Below are positions 47,722 to 57,500 of a stretch of 64,000 bases of DNA, in pieces. Within the stretch, counting starts at the first letter, position 1. Each line of letters starts with the position of its first letter. This stretch comes from an uncultured Prevotellaceae bacterium (GTDB lineage: Bacteria; Bacteroidota; Bacteroidia; Bacteroidales; Bacteroidaceae), in contig CAMZCM010000010.1 of the NCBI GenBank assembly GCA_947305005.1, positions 1 to 64,000 on the forward strand. The letters are read 5' to 3'. A program made the position numbers and the translations under genes. A model generated the notes under the pieces. It saw nothing but the letters and a program-made list of their open reading frames with translations. It did not search any database and had not been told where the DNA came from.

Positions 47722-48405
47722 CTATATATGAGTTAATATTTTGAAGACCTTATCAGGCGTCTCTGCCAAACAGGTGGCACCGTGCTCCAGAAGAAACTTG
47801 CGGTCGCGGAACCCCCACAAGACAGAGATACATGGGAGGTTGCTGTTCTGAGCCGTAGTCAAATCAACATCAGAATCACCAATGTAAATAGCTTCTTCAG
47901 GGGTGGCTCCAAGCTCCTTTAAAGCCAAAAGCACCATATCGGGTGAAGGCTTACGTTGTACATCAGGACGTTCACCAATAGCAACTTCTACTGTATCGCG
48001 GAAATAACGTTTGTATAGTTCATCGACACCTGTCTGGAGTTTGTTGCTGACAATTGCCATCCGGAATCCGTGATCTTTCAGTGATTGAAGCAGCTCGGGA
48101 ATGCCTGGGTAGAGATGAGTCTTATCCTGGCAATGGTTAACGTAATATTGTTTGAAGTCTGAGAAAACCTTCTCAAAAAGTACATCGTCTGTATCCTCTG
48201 GTACTGCCTGTTTCATCAGCCGACCTACGCCGTTTCCCACGAAACAACGGACCTCGTCTAACGAACGCTCTGGCATTCCGTTCAGACGGAGCGCCCAGTT
48301 GGTAGCGTCGGCCAAATCCTCCAACGTATCAAGGAGTGTGCCGTCGAGATCAAAGACAATGAATTTATAGTTCTTCACCGGTTTCAAACAATTATAGTTT
48401 TCCAT
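47722..48405 (-). CDS. HAD-family phosphatase (phosphoglycolate phosphatase-like)
   Basis: 227 residues. HAD motifs: FDLDGTLLDT (nucleophile Asp), SNK in IVSNKLQTG, the Lys in RKPSPDMVLLAL and GDSDVDLTTAQNSN. The cap is alpha-helical (subclass I), as in phosphoglycolate phosphatase (Gph), but related enzymes act on other small phosphates. The start overlaps the end of the M48 peptidase gene by 14 bp, so the three minus-strand genes M48-HAD-CotH form one unit. Confidence 0.85.
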   Translation of the reverse strand: MENYNCLKPVKNYKFIVFDLDGTLLDTLEDLADATNWALRLNGMPERSLDEVRCFVGNGVGRLMKQAVPEDTDDVLFEKVFSDFKQYYVNHCQDKTHLYPGIPELLQSLKDHGFRMAIVSNKLQTGVDELYKRYFRDTVEVAIGERPDVQRKPSPDMVLLALKELGATPEEAIYIGDSDVDLTTAQNSNLPCISVLWGFRDRKFLLEHGATCLAETPDKVFKILTHI

Positions 48406-49213
48406 AGGTGCCCTTATAGGTGGCCTTCACCTTCGGAATATCTTTTTGTAGTTGAGAAATACGTGTGGTGCTACTGGGGTGTGTACTCATGAATTCCGCT
48501 GTCGTACTTGTGCTGGCAGCTTCCATCTTCTGCCACAGTGTGACAGCGGCAGATGCATCGTAGCCAGCCAACGTGGCAAGGACGATACCTATATAATCGG
48601 CCTCTAATTCTTGCTTGCGCGAGAAGGGAAGCAAAGCACCATACTGGGCGCCCAAACCATAGGCTATAGCTACAGCCTGTTGTGTGGCTTCACTTTTATT
48701 CGCAACAACGGCTCCTAATACTGTACTACCCATGTTAGCAAGCAGTTGTTGGCTGGCGCGTTCGTTACCGTGTTTGGCGATAGCGTGACCAACCTCATGG
48801 CCTATTACAGCAGCCAATTCATCATCACGCCCTGTGCCATTCCCAATCAGGTTCAGCATACCCGTATAAACCACAACTTTTCCGCCTGGCATACAGAAGG
48901 CGTTACGTTCATTATCCTCTACAAGACTGAACTCCCATGCATAGTTGGCGATGTCAGCTTCCTGGCCGGATGCTCTCAGATAATTCATGGCGGCTGAGGC
49001 AATACGCTGTGCTACATTCTTGACAACAGCCGTAGCTTGTGCGTCTGTTGAGAGCTTAGCGCTTTTCATGTAGCTCTGATACTCGGTTTGACTTGCAGAA
49101 AGGATTTCTGCCTCAGAAATCATGTTGAGTTGCTTGCGCCCAGTAAGTCCAACTGTGCTGCAAGCCGTACACAGAATGACGGCTGTCAGTGATAACCAAA
49201 TATTCTTTTTCAT
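48392..49213 (-). CDS. M48-family metallopeptidase lipoprotein
   Basis: 273 residues. Lipoprotein signal MKKNIWLSLTAVILCTAC. Zinc motif HEVGHAIAKHG, with the third ligand Glu in ELEADYIGIVLA. Resembles the Bacteroidetes Oma1/HtpX-like lipoproteins (with LoiP and YcaL in E. coli). Likely periplasmic-side quality control. Promoter TATCTTTG on the minus strand at 49249-49256. Confidence 0.9.
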   Translation of the reverse strand: MKKNIWLSLTAVILCTACSTVGLTGRKQLNMISEAEILSASQTEYQSYMKSAKLSTDAQATAVVKNVAQRIASAAMNYLRASGQEADIANYAWEFSLVEDNERNAFCMPGGKVVVYTGMLNLIGNGTGRDDELAAVIGHEVGHAIAKHGNERASQQLLANMGSTVLGAVVANKSEATQQAVAIAYGLGAQYGALLPFSRKQELEADYIGIVLATLAGYDASAAVTLWQKMEAASTSTTAEFMSTHPSSTTRISQLQKDIPKVKATYKGTYGKL

Positions 49214-49248
49214 CTTCTAATTGTTGTTGTATGAATTGTTTTGCGCGG

Positions 49249-49512
49249 CAAAGATAATCCAAGTTGCGGTTAACTCCAAAAAATGCGTTCAAAATGTGAA
49301 AAATAACAAAGACATTCAGAAAGATTCCTATCTTCTTGTAATACATGCTGTTGAGCTGATTTGTTTTATTTGTTTTCCATTTTGGAAAACTTTTTATAAA
49401 AGCGATACTTGTAATCTGTTTATTATCAGTATTGTTTAATTGCGAAACGGAAAACTTTTTGGAAATAATAACAAAAATAACTTGTGCATTTCGGGTAAAC
49501 ATATTATCTTTG
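49249..49512. promoter_or_regulatory. Divergent control region of M48 peptidase and second nrdD
   Basis: Minus-strand TATCTTTG at 49249-49256 and plus-strand TATCTTTG at 49505-49512. Between them are two copies of the motif shared with the first nrdD: CCATTTTGGAAAACTTTT at 49377-49394 and GCGAAACGGAAAACTTTT at 49442-49459, 65 bp apart. The rest of the 357-bp gap is AT-rich without further recognisable features. Confidence 0.6.
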
Positions 49513-49570
49513 TCACGCCTTCTGGCTTATCAATCTCATTTAAGAAAAAACTCAAAATTCCTATCCCTTT

Positions 49571-51799
49571 ATGATTCAGACAGTAGTCAAACGTGACGGA
49601 CGTATTGTAGGCTTCAATGAGGAAAAAATAATTGCCGCAATCCGTAAAGCTATGCTTCGTACCGAGGAGGGCGAAGACACACAATTGATTCTTCAGATTG
49701 CTGACCGCATAGCCATGCGCGGTAAGTCTCAAATGACCGTTGAGGACATTCAGGATCTCGTAGAACTGGAGCTTATGAAGAGTGCTCGTAAGGATGTGGC
49801 CAAGATATATATTCAATACCGCAACCAACGCAGCATTGCCCGTAAAGCCAAAACGCGCGATATGTTTCTTGAGATTATCAATATCAAGAGTAATGATGTG
49901 ACGCGTGAAAATGCAAACATGAATGCAGATACGCCTGCGGGAATGATGATGAAGTTCGCATCTGAAACGACCAAACCCTTTGTGGATGACTATCTTCTCA
50001 GCGATGAGGTGCGTGATGCTGTGAAAAAGAACTATCTTCATATTCACGACAAAGACTACTATCCCACAAAGTCGCTCACTTGTGTACAGCACCCTCTTGA
50101 TCATGTATTAGAGAGTGGTTACATGGCCGGGCATGGTGAGAGTCGCCCCGCCAAGCGCATCGAAACAGCCAGCGTGATGGCCTGTATCAGTATGGAAACA
50201 GCGCAGAATGAAATGCATGGTGGACAGGCGATACCTGCGTTTGACTTCTATCTTGCTCCTTATGTGAGAATGACCTTCATAGAAGAAGTGAAGACACTGG
50301 AGGAACTCAATGGCGCAGACTATAGCCATCTTTATGAAATTCCTTTGGATGACTATTTGACAAAAGAACTTACAGGTCTCGAAGGTGAAGCTCGTATGAT
50401 TCAGCACGCTATCAATAAGACTGTTGGACGTGTCCATCAGGCTATGGAAGCTTTTATCCATAACATGAACACTATCCACAGCCGAGGTGGCAATCAAGTG
50501 GTATTCTCTTCTATTAATTATGGTACAGACACCAGTGCAGAGGGACGTTGTGTTATCCGTGAAATCTTACATTCCACCTACGAAGGCGTAGGAAGTGGTG
50601 TCACAGCCATTTTCCCCATCCAGATATGGAAGAAGAAACGTGGCGTGAGCTATCTTCCCACCGATCCCAACTATGATCTCTATCGTATGGCGTGTAGGGT
50701 GTCAGCCAAACGTTTCTTCCCGAACTTCCTAAACCTTGATGCGACCTATAATCAGGATCCGGATTGGCGTGCTGATGATCCTAAACGTTATCTTCATGAA
50801 GTAGCTACGATGGGGTGTCGCACACGTGTCTTTGAGAATCGTTTTGGACCTAAGACTAGTATCGGTCGTGGAAATATTAGCTTCTCAACCATCAATATCG
50901 TGAAACTCGCCATTGAATGTATGGGTATCGCTGGCAAAGAACAGCGTATCGCGGCTTTTTTTGCAAAACTTGATGCCATGCTTGAGCTGACGGCTCGTCA
51001 GCTTCATGACCGCTTTGAGTTTCAGCGTACAGCCTACGCTAAACAATTTCCTCTGCTCATGCACAGTTTGTGGATCGGTTGTGAGAAGCTGGATCCCAAC
51101 GACACCATAGAGAGCGTGATTAATCAGGGAACTTTGGGCATTGGCTTTATCGGTCTCGCCGAATGTCTAGTGGCTCTCATTGGTAAACATCATGGCGAAA
51201 GTTCTGAAGCTCAAGAGCTCGGTTTTAAAATCGTAAGCTATATGCGTCAGCGTATCAATGATTTTTCTGAGCAATATCAGCATAACTATAGTGTACTGGC
51301 CACACCAGCGGAAGGCCTAAGTGGTCGCTTTACACGTGGTGACCAGAAGGAATTTGGGAAAATACCTGGTGTGACAGATCGAGAATATTATACCAATTCC
51401 AACCATGTTCCCGTTTATTACAAGTGCTCTGCTCGTCACAAAGCAGAAATCGAGGCTCCTTATCATGAGATGACACGTGGAGGACATATCTTCTATGTGG
51501 AGATTGATGGCGATGCGACACATAATCCAGAAGCTGTCATGAATATTGTGGATATGATGGATGCGCTTAATATCGGATATGGTAGCGTCAATCATACTCG
51601 CATCCGTTGTATGGACTGTGGTTATGAGACGGCAAATAGTATTAGTGAATGTCCGCATTGCCATAGTATGAACCTCGATCGTTTACAACGCATCACTGGG
51701 TATCTGGTAGGTACTACAGAACGATGGAACAAAGCTAAATTGGCAGAGCTCAACGATCGCGTGCTTCACGATACCGATTATCTTCCCTTTCAGGAATAA
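49571..51799 (+). CDS. nrdD: Anaerobic (class III) ribonucleoside-triphosphate reductase, second copy
   Basis: 742 residues, closer to the E. coli type in size. ATP-cone at residues 1-95 (VVKRDGRIVGFNEEKIIAAI), then the barrel with NTIHSRGGNQVVFSSINYG and GVGSGVTAIFPIQIWKKKRG. Zinc ribbon CMDCG ... CPHC and glycyl radical loop RITGYLVGTTERWN near the end. It differs over its full length from the 698-residue copy at 9193-11289. Two forms in one genome may use different reductants or act under different conditions (inference). The stop codon overlaps the nrdG start (TAATG). Confidence 0.94.
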   Translation: MIQTVVKRDGRIVGFNEEKIIAAIRKAMLRTEEGEDTQLILQIADRIAMRGKSQMTVEDIQDLVELELMKSARKDVAKIYIQYRNQRSIARKAKTRDMFLEIINIKSNDVTRENANMNADTPAGMMMKFASETTKPFVDDYLLSDEVRDAVKKNYLHIHDKDYYPTKSLTCVQHPLDHVLESGYMAGHGESRPAKRIETASVMACISMETAQNEMHGGQAIPAFDFYLAPYVRMTFIEEVKTLEELNGADYSHLYEIPLDDYLTKELTGLEGEARMIQHAINKTVGRVHQAMEAFIHNMNTIHSRGGNQVVFSSINYGTDTSAEGRCVIREILHSTYEGVGSGVTAIFPIQIWKKKRGVSYLPTDPNYDLYRMACRVSAKRFFPNFLNLDATYNQDPDWRADDPKRYLHEVATMGCRTRVFENRFGPKTSIGRGNISFSTINIVKLAIECMGIAGKEQRIAAFFAKLDAMLELTARQLHDRFEFQRTAYAKQFPLLMHSLWIGCEKLDPNDTIESVINQGTLGIGFIGLAECLVALIGKHHGESSEAQELGFKIVSYMRQRINDFSEQYQHNYSVLATPAEGLSGRFTRGDQKEFGKIPGVTDREYYTNSNHVPVYYKCSARHKAEIEAPYHEMTRGGHIFYVEIDGDATHNPEAVMNIVDMMDALNIGYGSVNHTRIRCMDCGYETANSISECPHCHSMNLDRLQRITGYLVGTTERWNKAKLAELNDRVLHDTDYLPFQE

Positions 51800-52293
51800 T
51801 GCTTCGCATACTTCGTGTTCTTGAAGATACCACAGTAGATGGACCCGGCTTTCGGACATCCATCTATTGTGCTGGTTGCCCCCATCACTGTCCTGGCTGC
51901 CATAATCCGCAATCTTGGGCTGCAGATGGAGGACAGGATATGAGTGTAGAAGAGCTGATGGCAATCATTGAAGCTGATCCCTTTGCCGATGTCACCTTTT
52001 CAGGAGGTGATCCCATGGCGCAGGCCGAAGGTTTTACGGCATTGGCAAAAGCAATCAAGGAGCGTACCACGAAGACAATCTGGTGCTACACTGGATATAC
52101 TTTTGACGCGCTTTTACAAATGCCTGCCCAGCGTGAACTGCTTCATTACATAGATGTTCTTGTTGACGGTCCCTTTGTTGAGGCTCTGCGTGATACAGAC
52201 TTGCTCTTTTGCGGTTCAAGCAACCAGCGCCTCATAGATGTTCCAAGTTCTCTTCGTCTTGGACACGTTGTAGAATGGTCTCGTGACATATGA
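51799..52293 (+). CDS. nrdG: Anaerobic ribonucleotide reductase activating protein (second copy)
   Basis: 164 residues. Radical SAM motif CAGCPHHCPGCHNPQSW, SAM-binding FSGGDPMAQ. The preceding sequence DTTVDGPGFRTSIYCAGC is typical of the E. coli-like group. Overlaps nrdD by one base. A terminator follows 17 bp after the stop. Confidence 0.93.
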   Translation: MLRILRVLEDTTVDGPGFRTSIYCAGCPHHCPGCHNPQSWAADGGQDMSVEELMAIIEADPFADVTFSGGDPMAQAEGFTALAKAIKERTTKTIWCYTGYTFDALLQMPAQRELLHYIDVLVDGPFVEALRDTDLLFCGSSNQRLIDVPSSLRLGHVVEWSRDI

Positions 52294-52310
52294 TAAGAAT
52301 AGGGAAAAAA

Positions 52311-52342
52311 TAGAAAGCCCCTCGCATGCGAAGGGCTTTCTA
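52311..52342. terminator. Bidirectional terminator between nrdG and GH97 genes
   Basis: TAGAAAGCCC and TCGC pair with GCGA and GGGCTTTCTA around AT, with one mismatch. Confidence 0.8.
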
Positions 52343-52361
52343 TTATTATAATGAATTGTGT

Positions 52362-54311
52362 TTATTCGAATGAAGCGGCAAAACCACCGTTGCGAGCCAT
52401 CTTGATGTCGATTTCTGTCTCTGCGGTGACAGTTTTTTCTACGACATTATAGTGCATAGCTTGATAGTCGGCATTAACACCATCAACAAAAGCCTTCATC
52501 TTGAAAGATCGACCTGAGGGCAGGAAGTCGAGTTTCACACGTATTGTTTTCTCATCGCCAGTTCCCTGAATGGCACCCATGAACCATTTATTACCGTTGC
52601 GGCGTGCCAACACAGCATAGTCACCGACTTTTGCATCGAGGCATACAGTCTCGTCCCATGTAACGGGAACGCTGGCGATATAGCGTGTGCAGTCATCGTT
52701 TTGATAATAGCGCGTGGGGTTGTCTGCCAACATCTGTACGCCGCTCTCGAGAATAACATAGAGGGCCATCTGGAATACACGGGTTCCCATTGCGCCGGAA
52801 TTCGGACGGCGTGCAGAGTACTGCTCGGGCTGCATGTTATTCATGCCACCGGGAGTGAAGTCAGCAGCACCTACGGCATTGCGGATGAAAGGAATGTAGA
52901 TGGTGTTGTTCGGCGGACACCCTCCCATCTGTTCCAGACCCTTTACACCTTCATAGGAGATGAGGTTGGGATAGCGGTATTCCAAGCCTGCAGGAGTGTA
53001 TGCACCGTGGAAGTCAACGAGAAGTTTGTATTTAGCAGCCTCCTTGATGACACGCTCGTAGAAGTTCACCATCCACTGGTCAAACATATCCATGAAGTCG
53101 ATCTTCACACCAACAACACCCCATTCGGCGTAAGTCTTGAAGAGTTCCATATGGTTTTCTACGGTGAGCCAGGGGAGCCAGAGAATGACACCGACACCGA
53201 TTTCATTGCAGTGCTTGATCAGGTCAGGAAGACGCATCAGGTCATTGGGGGTATAGGGATCACGGGTATCCTTTGCCCAACCTTCATCAAGAATGATATA
53301 CTCAATGCCATATTTTGCCGCAAAGTCTGCGAAATATGCATAAGTCTCATAGTTGCAGCCGCTCTTAAAGGTCACATCGGGACCAAAAGGAGCAGCTCCG
53401 TTCCACCATTCCCAGCTGACCTTGCCTGGACGGATCCAGCTGACGTCGCTGAGCTCGCTTTTGGCTGCAAGTTGTGCGGGAACGGTTTGGGTGAGCAAGC
53501 CTTTGGAGTCGGTGATGATAACATAACGCCATGCAAAGTTACGTGTTCCGGCAGTCTTGGCAAGATAAGGGGCTTCCTCTACGACATGATAAGAACGGTC
53601 ACCACGAGGCTCCCATTGTTTTGGGGCGGGCGGGAATGCACTTTCGATGGCACCATCATTTGTGGGACGCAAGCAGAGGTGAGGATAATCTCTCAAGTCT
53701 GTTTCGCCGATGAGTAGTTGAAGATCGTTAGCTCCAGACAATAGGGCGGGAGTAAGGCCGAAGCGACCGCCAGTTTTCCAATCAGCAATGCTTTGGTTGG
53801 TATAAGCTTCCTCACATGAAGTGTGCCAGTTGCCTGGTTGCTGCACATGTGTTTGTACATCCATGGCAGGACGTAATGTAAAACGATCTTCCGTTACTTC
53901 TACGTCACCCTTGAACTTGGTTTCAAAGCGATAGGCAACGGCGTTGTTCAATACTCGTAGCACGAGCGTTCCATTCTCTACGGCAATGCGTGCTTCTGTG
54001 TAAGCATTTTCAATGTTAGAGCTCTTCAGTGGAACAACGGGCTTGATGATTTCAGACACGGCACGTTGTTTTACACTACCGGCGGTAGTCCCAACGGGCT
54101 TATTCGCAAGTACCATCCCAACGTTCTCCATTGTGAACAGCTTCTGACCACTACGTGTAACCGTCCACCCAAGTTGTCCTTTTAGGGTGTTTAATTCTAC
54201 GGTAATCTGTCCGTCTGGGGACTTAATTTGTACAGCCTTGGCTGCAAAAGCATTTACATTCATTGTGACACACACAATAAATGAAAGAAGAATTTTGCCA
54301 ATCTTTTTCAT
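52362..54311 (-). CDS. Glycoside hydrolase family 97 enzyme
   Basis: 649 residues from the ATG at 54311; a longer frame would extend across the GH97 promoter (54369-54376, minus) and is rejected. Signal peptide MKKIGKILLSFIVCVTMNVNAFA. N-terminal beta-sandwich VQIKSPDGQITVELNT, barrel with IILDEGWAKDTRDPY, VVGVKIDFMDMFDQW, LLVDFHGAYTPAGLEYRYPN and EGVKGLEQ. In GH97 the retaining alpha-galactosidases use an Asp nucleophile on the fourth strand, and KIDFMD fits that group better than the inverting SusB group (inference). It acts on alpha-linked sugars in the periplasm. Divergent from the HTCS gene, a likely regulator. Confidence 0.88.
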   Translation of the reverse strand: MKKIGKILLSFIVCVTMNVNAFAAKAVQIKSPDGQITVELNTLKGQLGWTVTRSGQKLFTMENVGMVLANKPVGTTAGSVKQRAVSEIIKPVVPLKSSNIENAYTEARIAVENGTLVLRVLNNAVAYRFETKFKGDVEVTEDRFTLRPAMDVQTHVQQPGNWHTSCEEAYTNQSIADWKTGGRFGLTPALLSGANDLQLLIGETDLRDYPHLCLRPTNDGAIESAFPPAPKQWEPRGDRSYHVVEEAPYLAKTAGTRNFAWRYVIITDSKGLLTQTVPAQLAAKSELSDVSWIRPGKVSWEWWNGAAPFGPDVTFKSGCNYETYAYFADFAAKYGIEYIILDEGWAKDTRDPYTPNDLMRLPDLIKHCNEIGVGVILWLPWLTVENHMELFKTYAEWGVVGVKIDFMDMFDQWMVNFYERVIKEAAKYKLLVDFHGAYTPAGLEYRYPNLISYEGVKGLEQMGGCPPNNTIYIPFIRNAVGAADFTPGGMNNMQPEQYSARRPNSGAMGTRVFQMALYVILESGVQMLADNPTRYYQNDDCTRYIASVPVTWDETVCLDAKVGDYAVLARRNGNKWFMGAIQGTGDEKTIRVKLDFLPSGRSFKMKAFVDGVNADYQAMHYNVVEKTVTAETEIDIKMARNGGFAASFE

Positions 54312-54368
54312 GTGATAGGTTCTATTAATATTAGACATCAATTTAAATGATTTTTCTACTTTTCGCTG

Positions 54369-54376
54369 CAAATATA
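54369..54376 (-). promoter_or_regulatory. Promoter -7 element of the GH97 gene
   Basis: CAAATATA is TATATTTG on the minus strand, 57 bp before the GH97 start. Confidence 0.55.
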
Positions 54377-54505
54377 ATAAAAAGGCAAAAGATGATATGT
54401 AAAAAGGTAAGACATATATGTACGATTTTACGAAAAATTGCAAAAATGGAACGAAATGAGTACCGTTTGACTCTTTATTTCCTTTGTGGTCCCAATAAAA
54501 CTCTT

Positions 54506-54513
54506 TATTTTTG
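54506..54513 (+). promoter_or_regulatory. Promoter -7 element of the hybrid regulator gene
   Basis: TATTTTTG lies 31 bp before the chosen ATG at 54545, which excludes the longer in-frame starts. Confidence 0.55.
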
Positions 54514-54544
54514 TGCCGTCAACTTAAATATTTTTATTAGAATA

Positions 54545-57500
54545 ATGGTTGTAAAGCGATTCCTTTTTTATGCTTCTTGTCAAAATTTGTGCAGCTTTCT
54601 TGTTGTACAAATTCTTGCATTATACTTCTGCCAGTCTGCCATTGCAAATTCTCAAAATTACAGAACTATTGATTTGCGAAATGGATTAGCCTCTATGTTT
54701 GTACTGACTTTGCATCAGGATGCAGACGGGTTGATTTGGGCAGGAACATATAATGGGGTCAGTCTGTTAGGTGGTAATAACTCTGAGGTCCTTTTCCCAG
54801 ATCGGTCAGAGATTCGAGAACTAGCAGGGAGCTGTGTCGAGAATATCATGTCAACAGACGATGGACAATTATGGATACAAAATAATTTTGGCCTTCACTT
54901 GTGGAATCGTCATACAGGCGTACTGGAACATCACTTTGAAGCTCAGGGTGGCAACCATTGCGCAGTATCGCCGAAAGGAGATGTGGTCGCATTTACATCT
55001 CGTGGCGGTTTCTTATATTATAATAAGGTGAAACATTATTTTTATCCATTGGCGCTGGATCGTTTCTCTTATTACGACTGCATATACATGTCGATAGACA
55101 GCGTTTCCCGTTTAACCCTCTTTACGCATGATGAGCGTATCACCTACCAATTGATTGAGAAAGAAGATGGCGTCGTTACCGCTGAACTATGGCAGCGGGA
55201 AGGCCATGCTGTGGGGCGTGTGTCTTATGCAAAAAGGTGTGATGATCACTTGTTTTACATTGACGAGAAGGGTCGTGTCTTGATGGGCGATGCCAATGGG
55301 CGAAATGTGCGCTATTGTTTTACGATGTGTGCTTCGCAGCATGATCGTGGAAACGTCTCATCTATCATCCTCGATGGTCAGGACCTGTTGATGTCATTTT
55401 ATACGGGCGGTATTATCAGGATGCGACATCAAAATGATGATAGCTATATAGAAGAACCACAATTCTTTAGTTGTGGTGTCTTTGAGATGTTAAAGGATCG
55501 TCGTCAGGATATTATCTGGGTGGCAACGGATGGTGAGGGCGTTTGTTATAGCGTCCGTAGTCCGCATAAGATTCATAATGAATTATACAGTGACTTACCT
55601 TTCACGATTTCAAAACCAGTACGTGCTATCATTATTGACAATAACGGAGACCTTTGGGTCGGAACAAAGGGTGACGGATTGCTTTGCTATTCCAACTACC
55701 GTCCTTTTGCAGGAGGTGCTTCGGCTTTCAAACAATATACTCATCAAAACAGTAACTTGTTGCATAACTCTGTTTATTGTTTAGAACCAAGCGCTCACGG
55801 TGGATTCTGGATAGGTACTGATGGGAATGGTGTCAATTACTATGATCCTCAAACGCGTGAACTGAAAACGTTGTTTGTCAATGTCCCACAAGTAAACAAG
55901 ATCCATGATTTGATAGAGATCGATGGTCATGACTTATATCTATGTACCAGTCATGGAATTTACCAGATTCATGTTGACTGGCAAGGACGGACGCCTATAG
56001 CTGTCAACGTAAAAAGATTTCTCTATAATACACCAAAGGACCTAAGGTATTTTATTTCTGTTAGCAGGGAAGACCAGTTTTTATGGTTCGCTTGCCGTAA
56101 CAATGGATTTATCCGTTACGATATGACAAATGGACAAGCGTCCCTTTTCCGTTTTTCTCCCACTCCGTTAACGGCGACGAATGATGCAATCTGTGTTGAT
56201 GTATCACAAGACAAGAATGTTTTTTGTGGCACCTCTTCCAGTGCATATCAGCTATCCGTATCTGTAGATGGAGAAAAAAAGTGTAAAATCAATCTTTCTG
56301 AACGACTGGATTTGCAGGGTGAGGTCATACGTGCATTAGCTGTCACGCCCGCAGATACACTATGGGCTGCTACTTCTCATTCCATATTTTGTATGGATAC
56401 GCGCACTCATTCTTATTATGAGTATAATTCCAACAATGGTCTTGACATGATGGAGTTTGGCGAAGGTGCTTGTTATTATGACCATCGTTCGGGTGTTACC
56501 TATTTTGGTGCTACCAATGGTTTCGTCGCCATTTCTCCGCGAATGTTTGTAGCTCAGTCTTTCACGCCTCCCATTCTCTTTTATACCGTACGAGTCGGTA
56601 ACAAATATTATGACATTATGTCTTTGACCGACGAAGACAAGCCGTTGACACTGAGGTATAATCAGAATTATTTTACGGTAGGATTCACGGCTGTGGATTA
56701 TGCCGAGGCAAATAATTATGTCTTTGAATACCGTTTGAACGAACAGAAATGGATAGATAATGGGCCTCATAGGACCATTTCGTTTGTCGATATGTCACCA
56801 GGGGATTACAAATTGCAAGTCCGATATAAGAAAGGGGATTTCGTCAGTCCTGTATATACGCTGTATTTGCGTATCCAGTATCCTTGGTGGACATCACTCC
56901 CTGCATGTATCATTTATGCGATTCTTTTCTTGTTGCTTATCTGGTATATGATTCATTCATATTTCCGTCACCTCCGTCTTGTCCATCAGCAGGAGTCAGA
57001 AAATATTGAGAAACGGCATCGCGAAGAGATCTACCATTCACGTCTTCATTTCATTTTCAATATCGCAAATAAGTTCAGCACACCGCTGATGTTGATAGAA
57101 GGTTCCGTGCAACGCCTCTTAGCGGCTCGCCCTCTTCAACCACATGAGCAGGACTATGTGCGCCTGATACAAGAGAATAGTAAGCAGATGGATAGCCTGA
57201 TTCAGCGTATCATCGAATTTAGAAATTCAGAATCAGGACGCCTTCTCCCCTTGGAACAGAAATCAGAAGAGAATGCCATACCATTACCGGCTCCCCCTGA
57301 ACCTATAGATTCAACGAAGCCTATCGTCTTTGTGGCTGATGAGAATCATGAAGTATTGTCTCTTCTGGTGGAAGTGCTGCAGTCTGATTACAACGTGTTC
57401 TGTTTTGACACCGCAGATTCTTTAACGAAAACGTTCTCGGCACTTCATCCCAATCTTATCGTTGCCGAGACCATTATGAGTCCCATCGGCGGTTTGGAGC

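Noticed and set aside
49214..49570. Small open frames in the M48-nrdD gap
   Set aside because: AT-rich, no start context, and they overlap both promoters and the shared nrd motif.
54347..54544. Longer N-terminus of the hybrid regulator
   Set aside because: It would start before the promoter at 54506-54513 and run across the divergent GH97 promoter; the ATG at 54545 is followed directly by a signal/anchor sequence.
57030..57330. Frameshift or assembly error as the cause of the missing kinase domain
   Set aside because: The frame is continuous, the linker is a plausible 40 residues, and the acceptor positions in both the helix and the receiver are also substituted, so loss is concerted rather than a single error.
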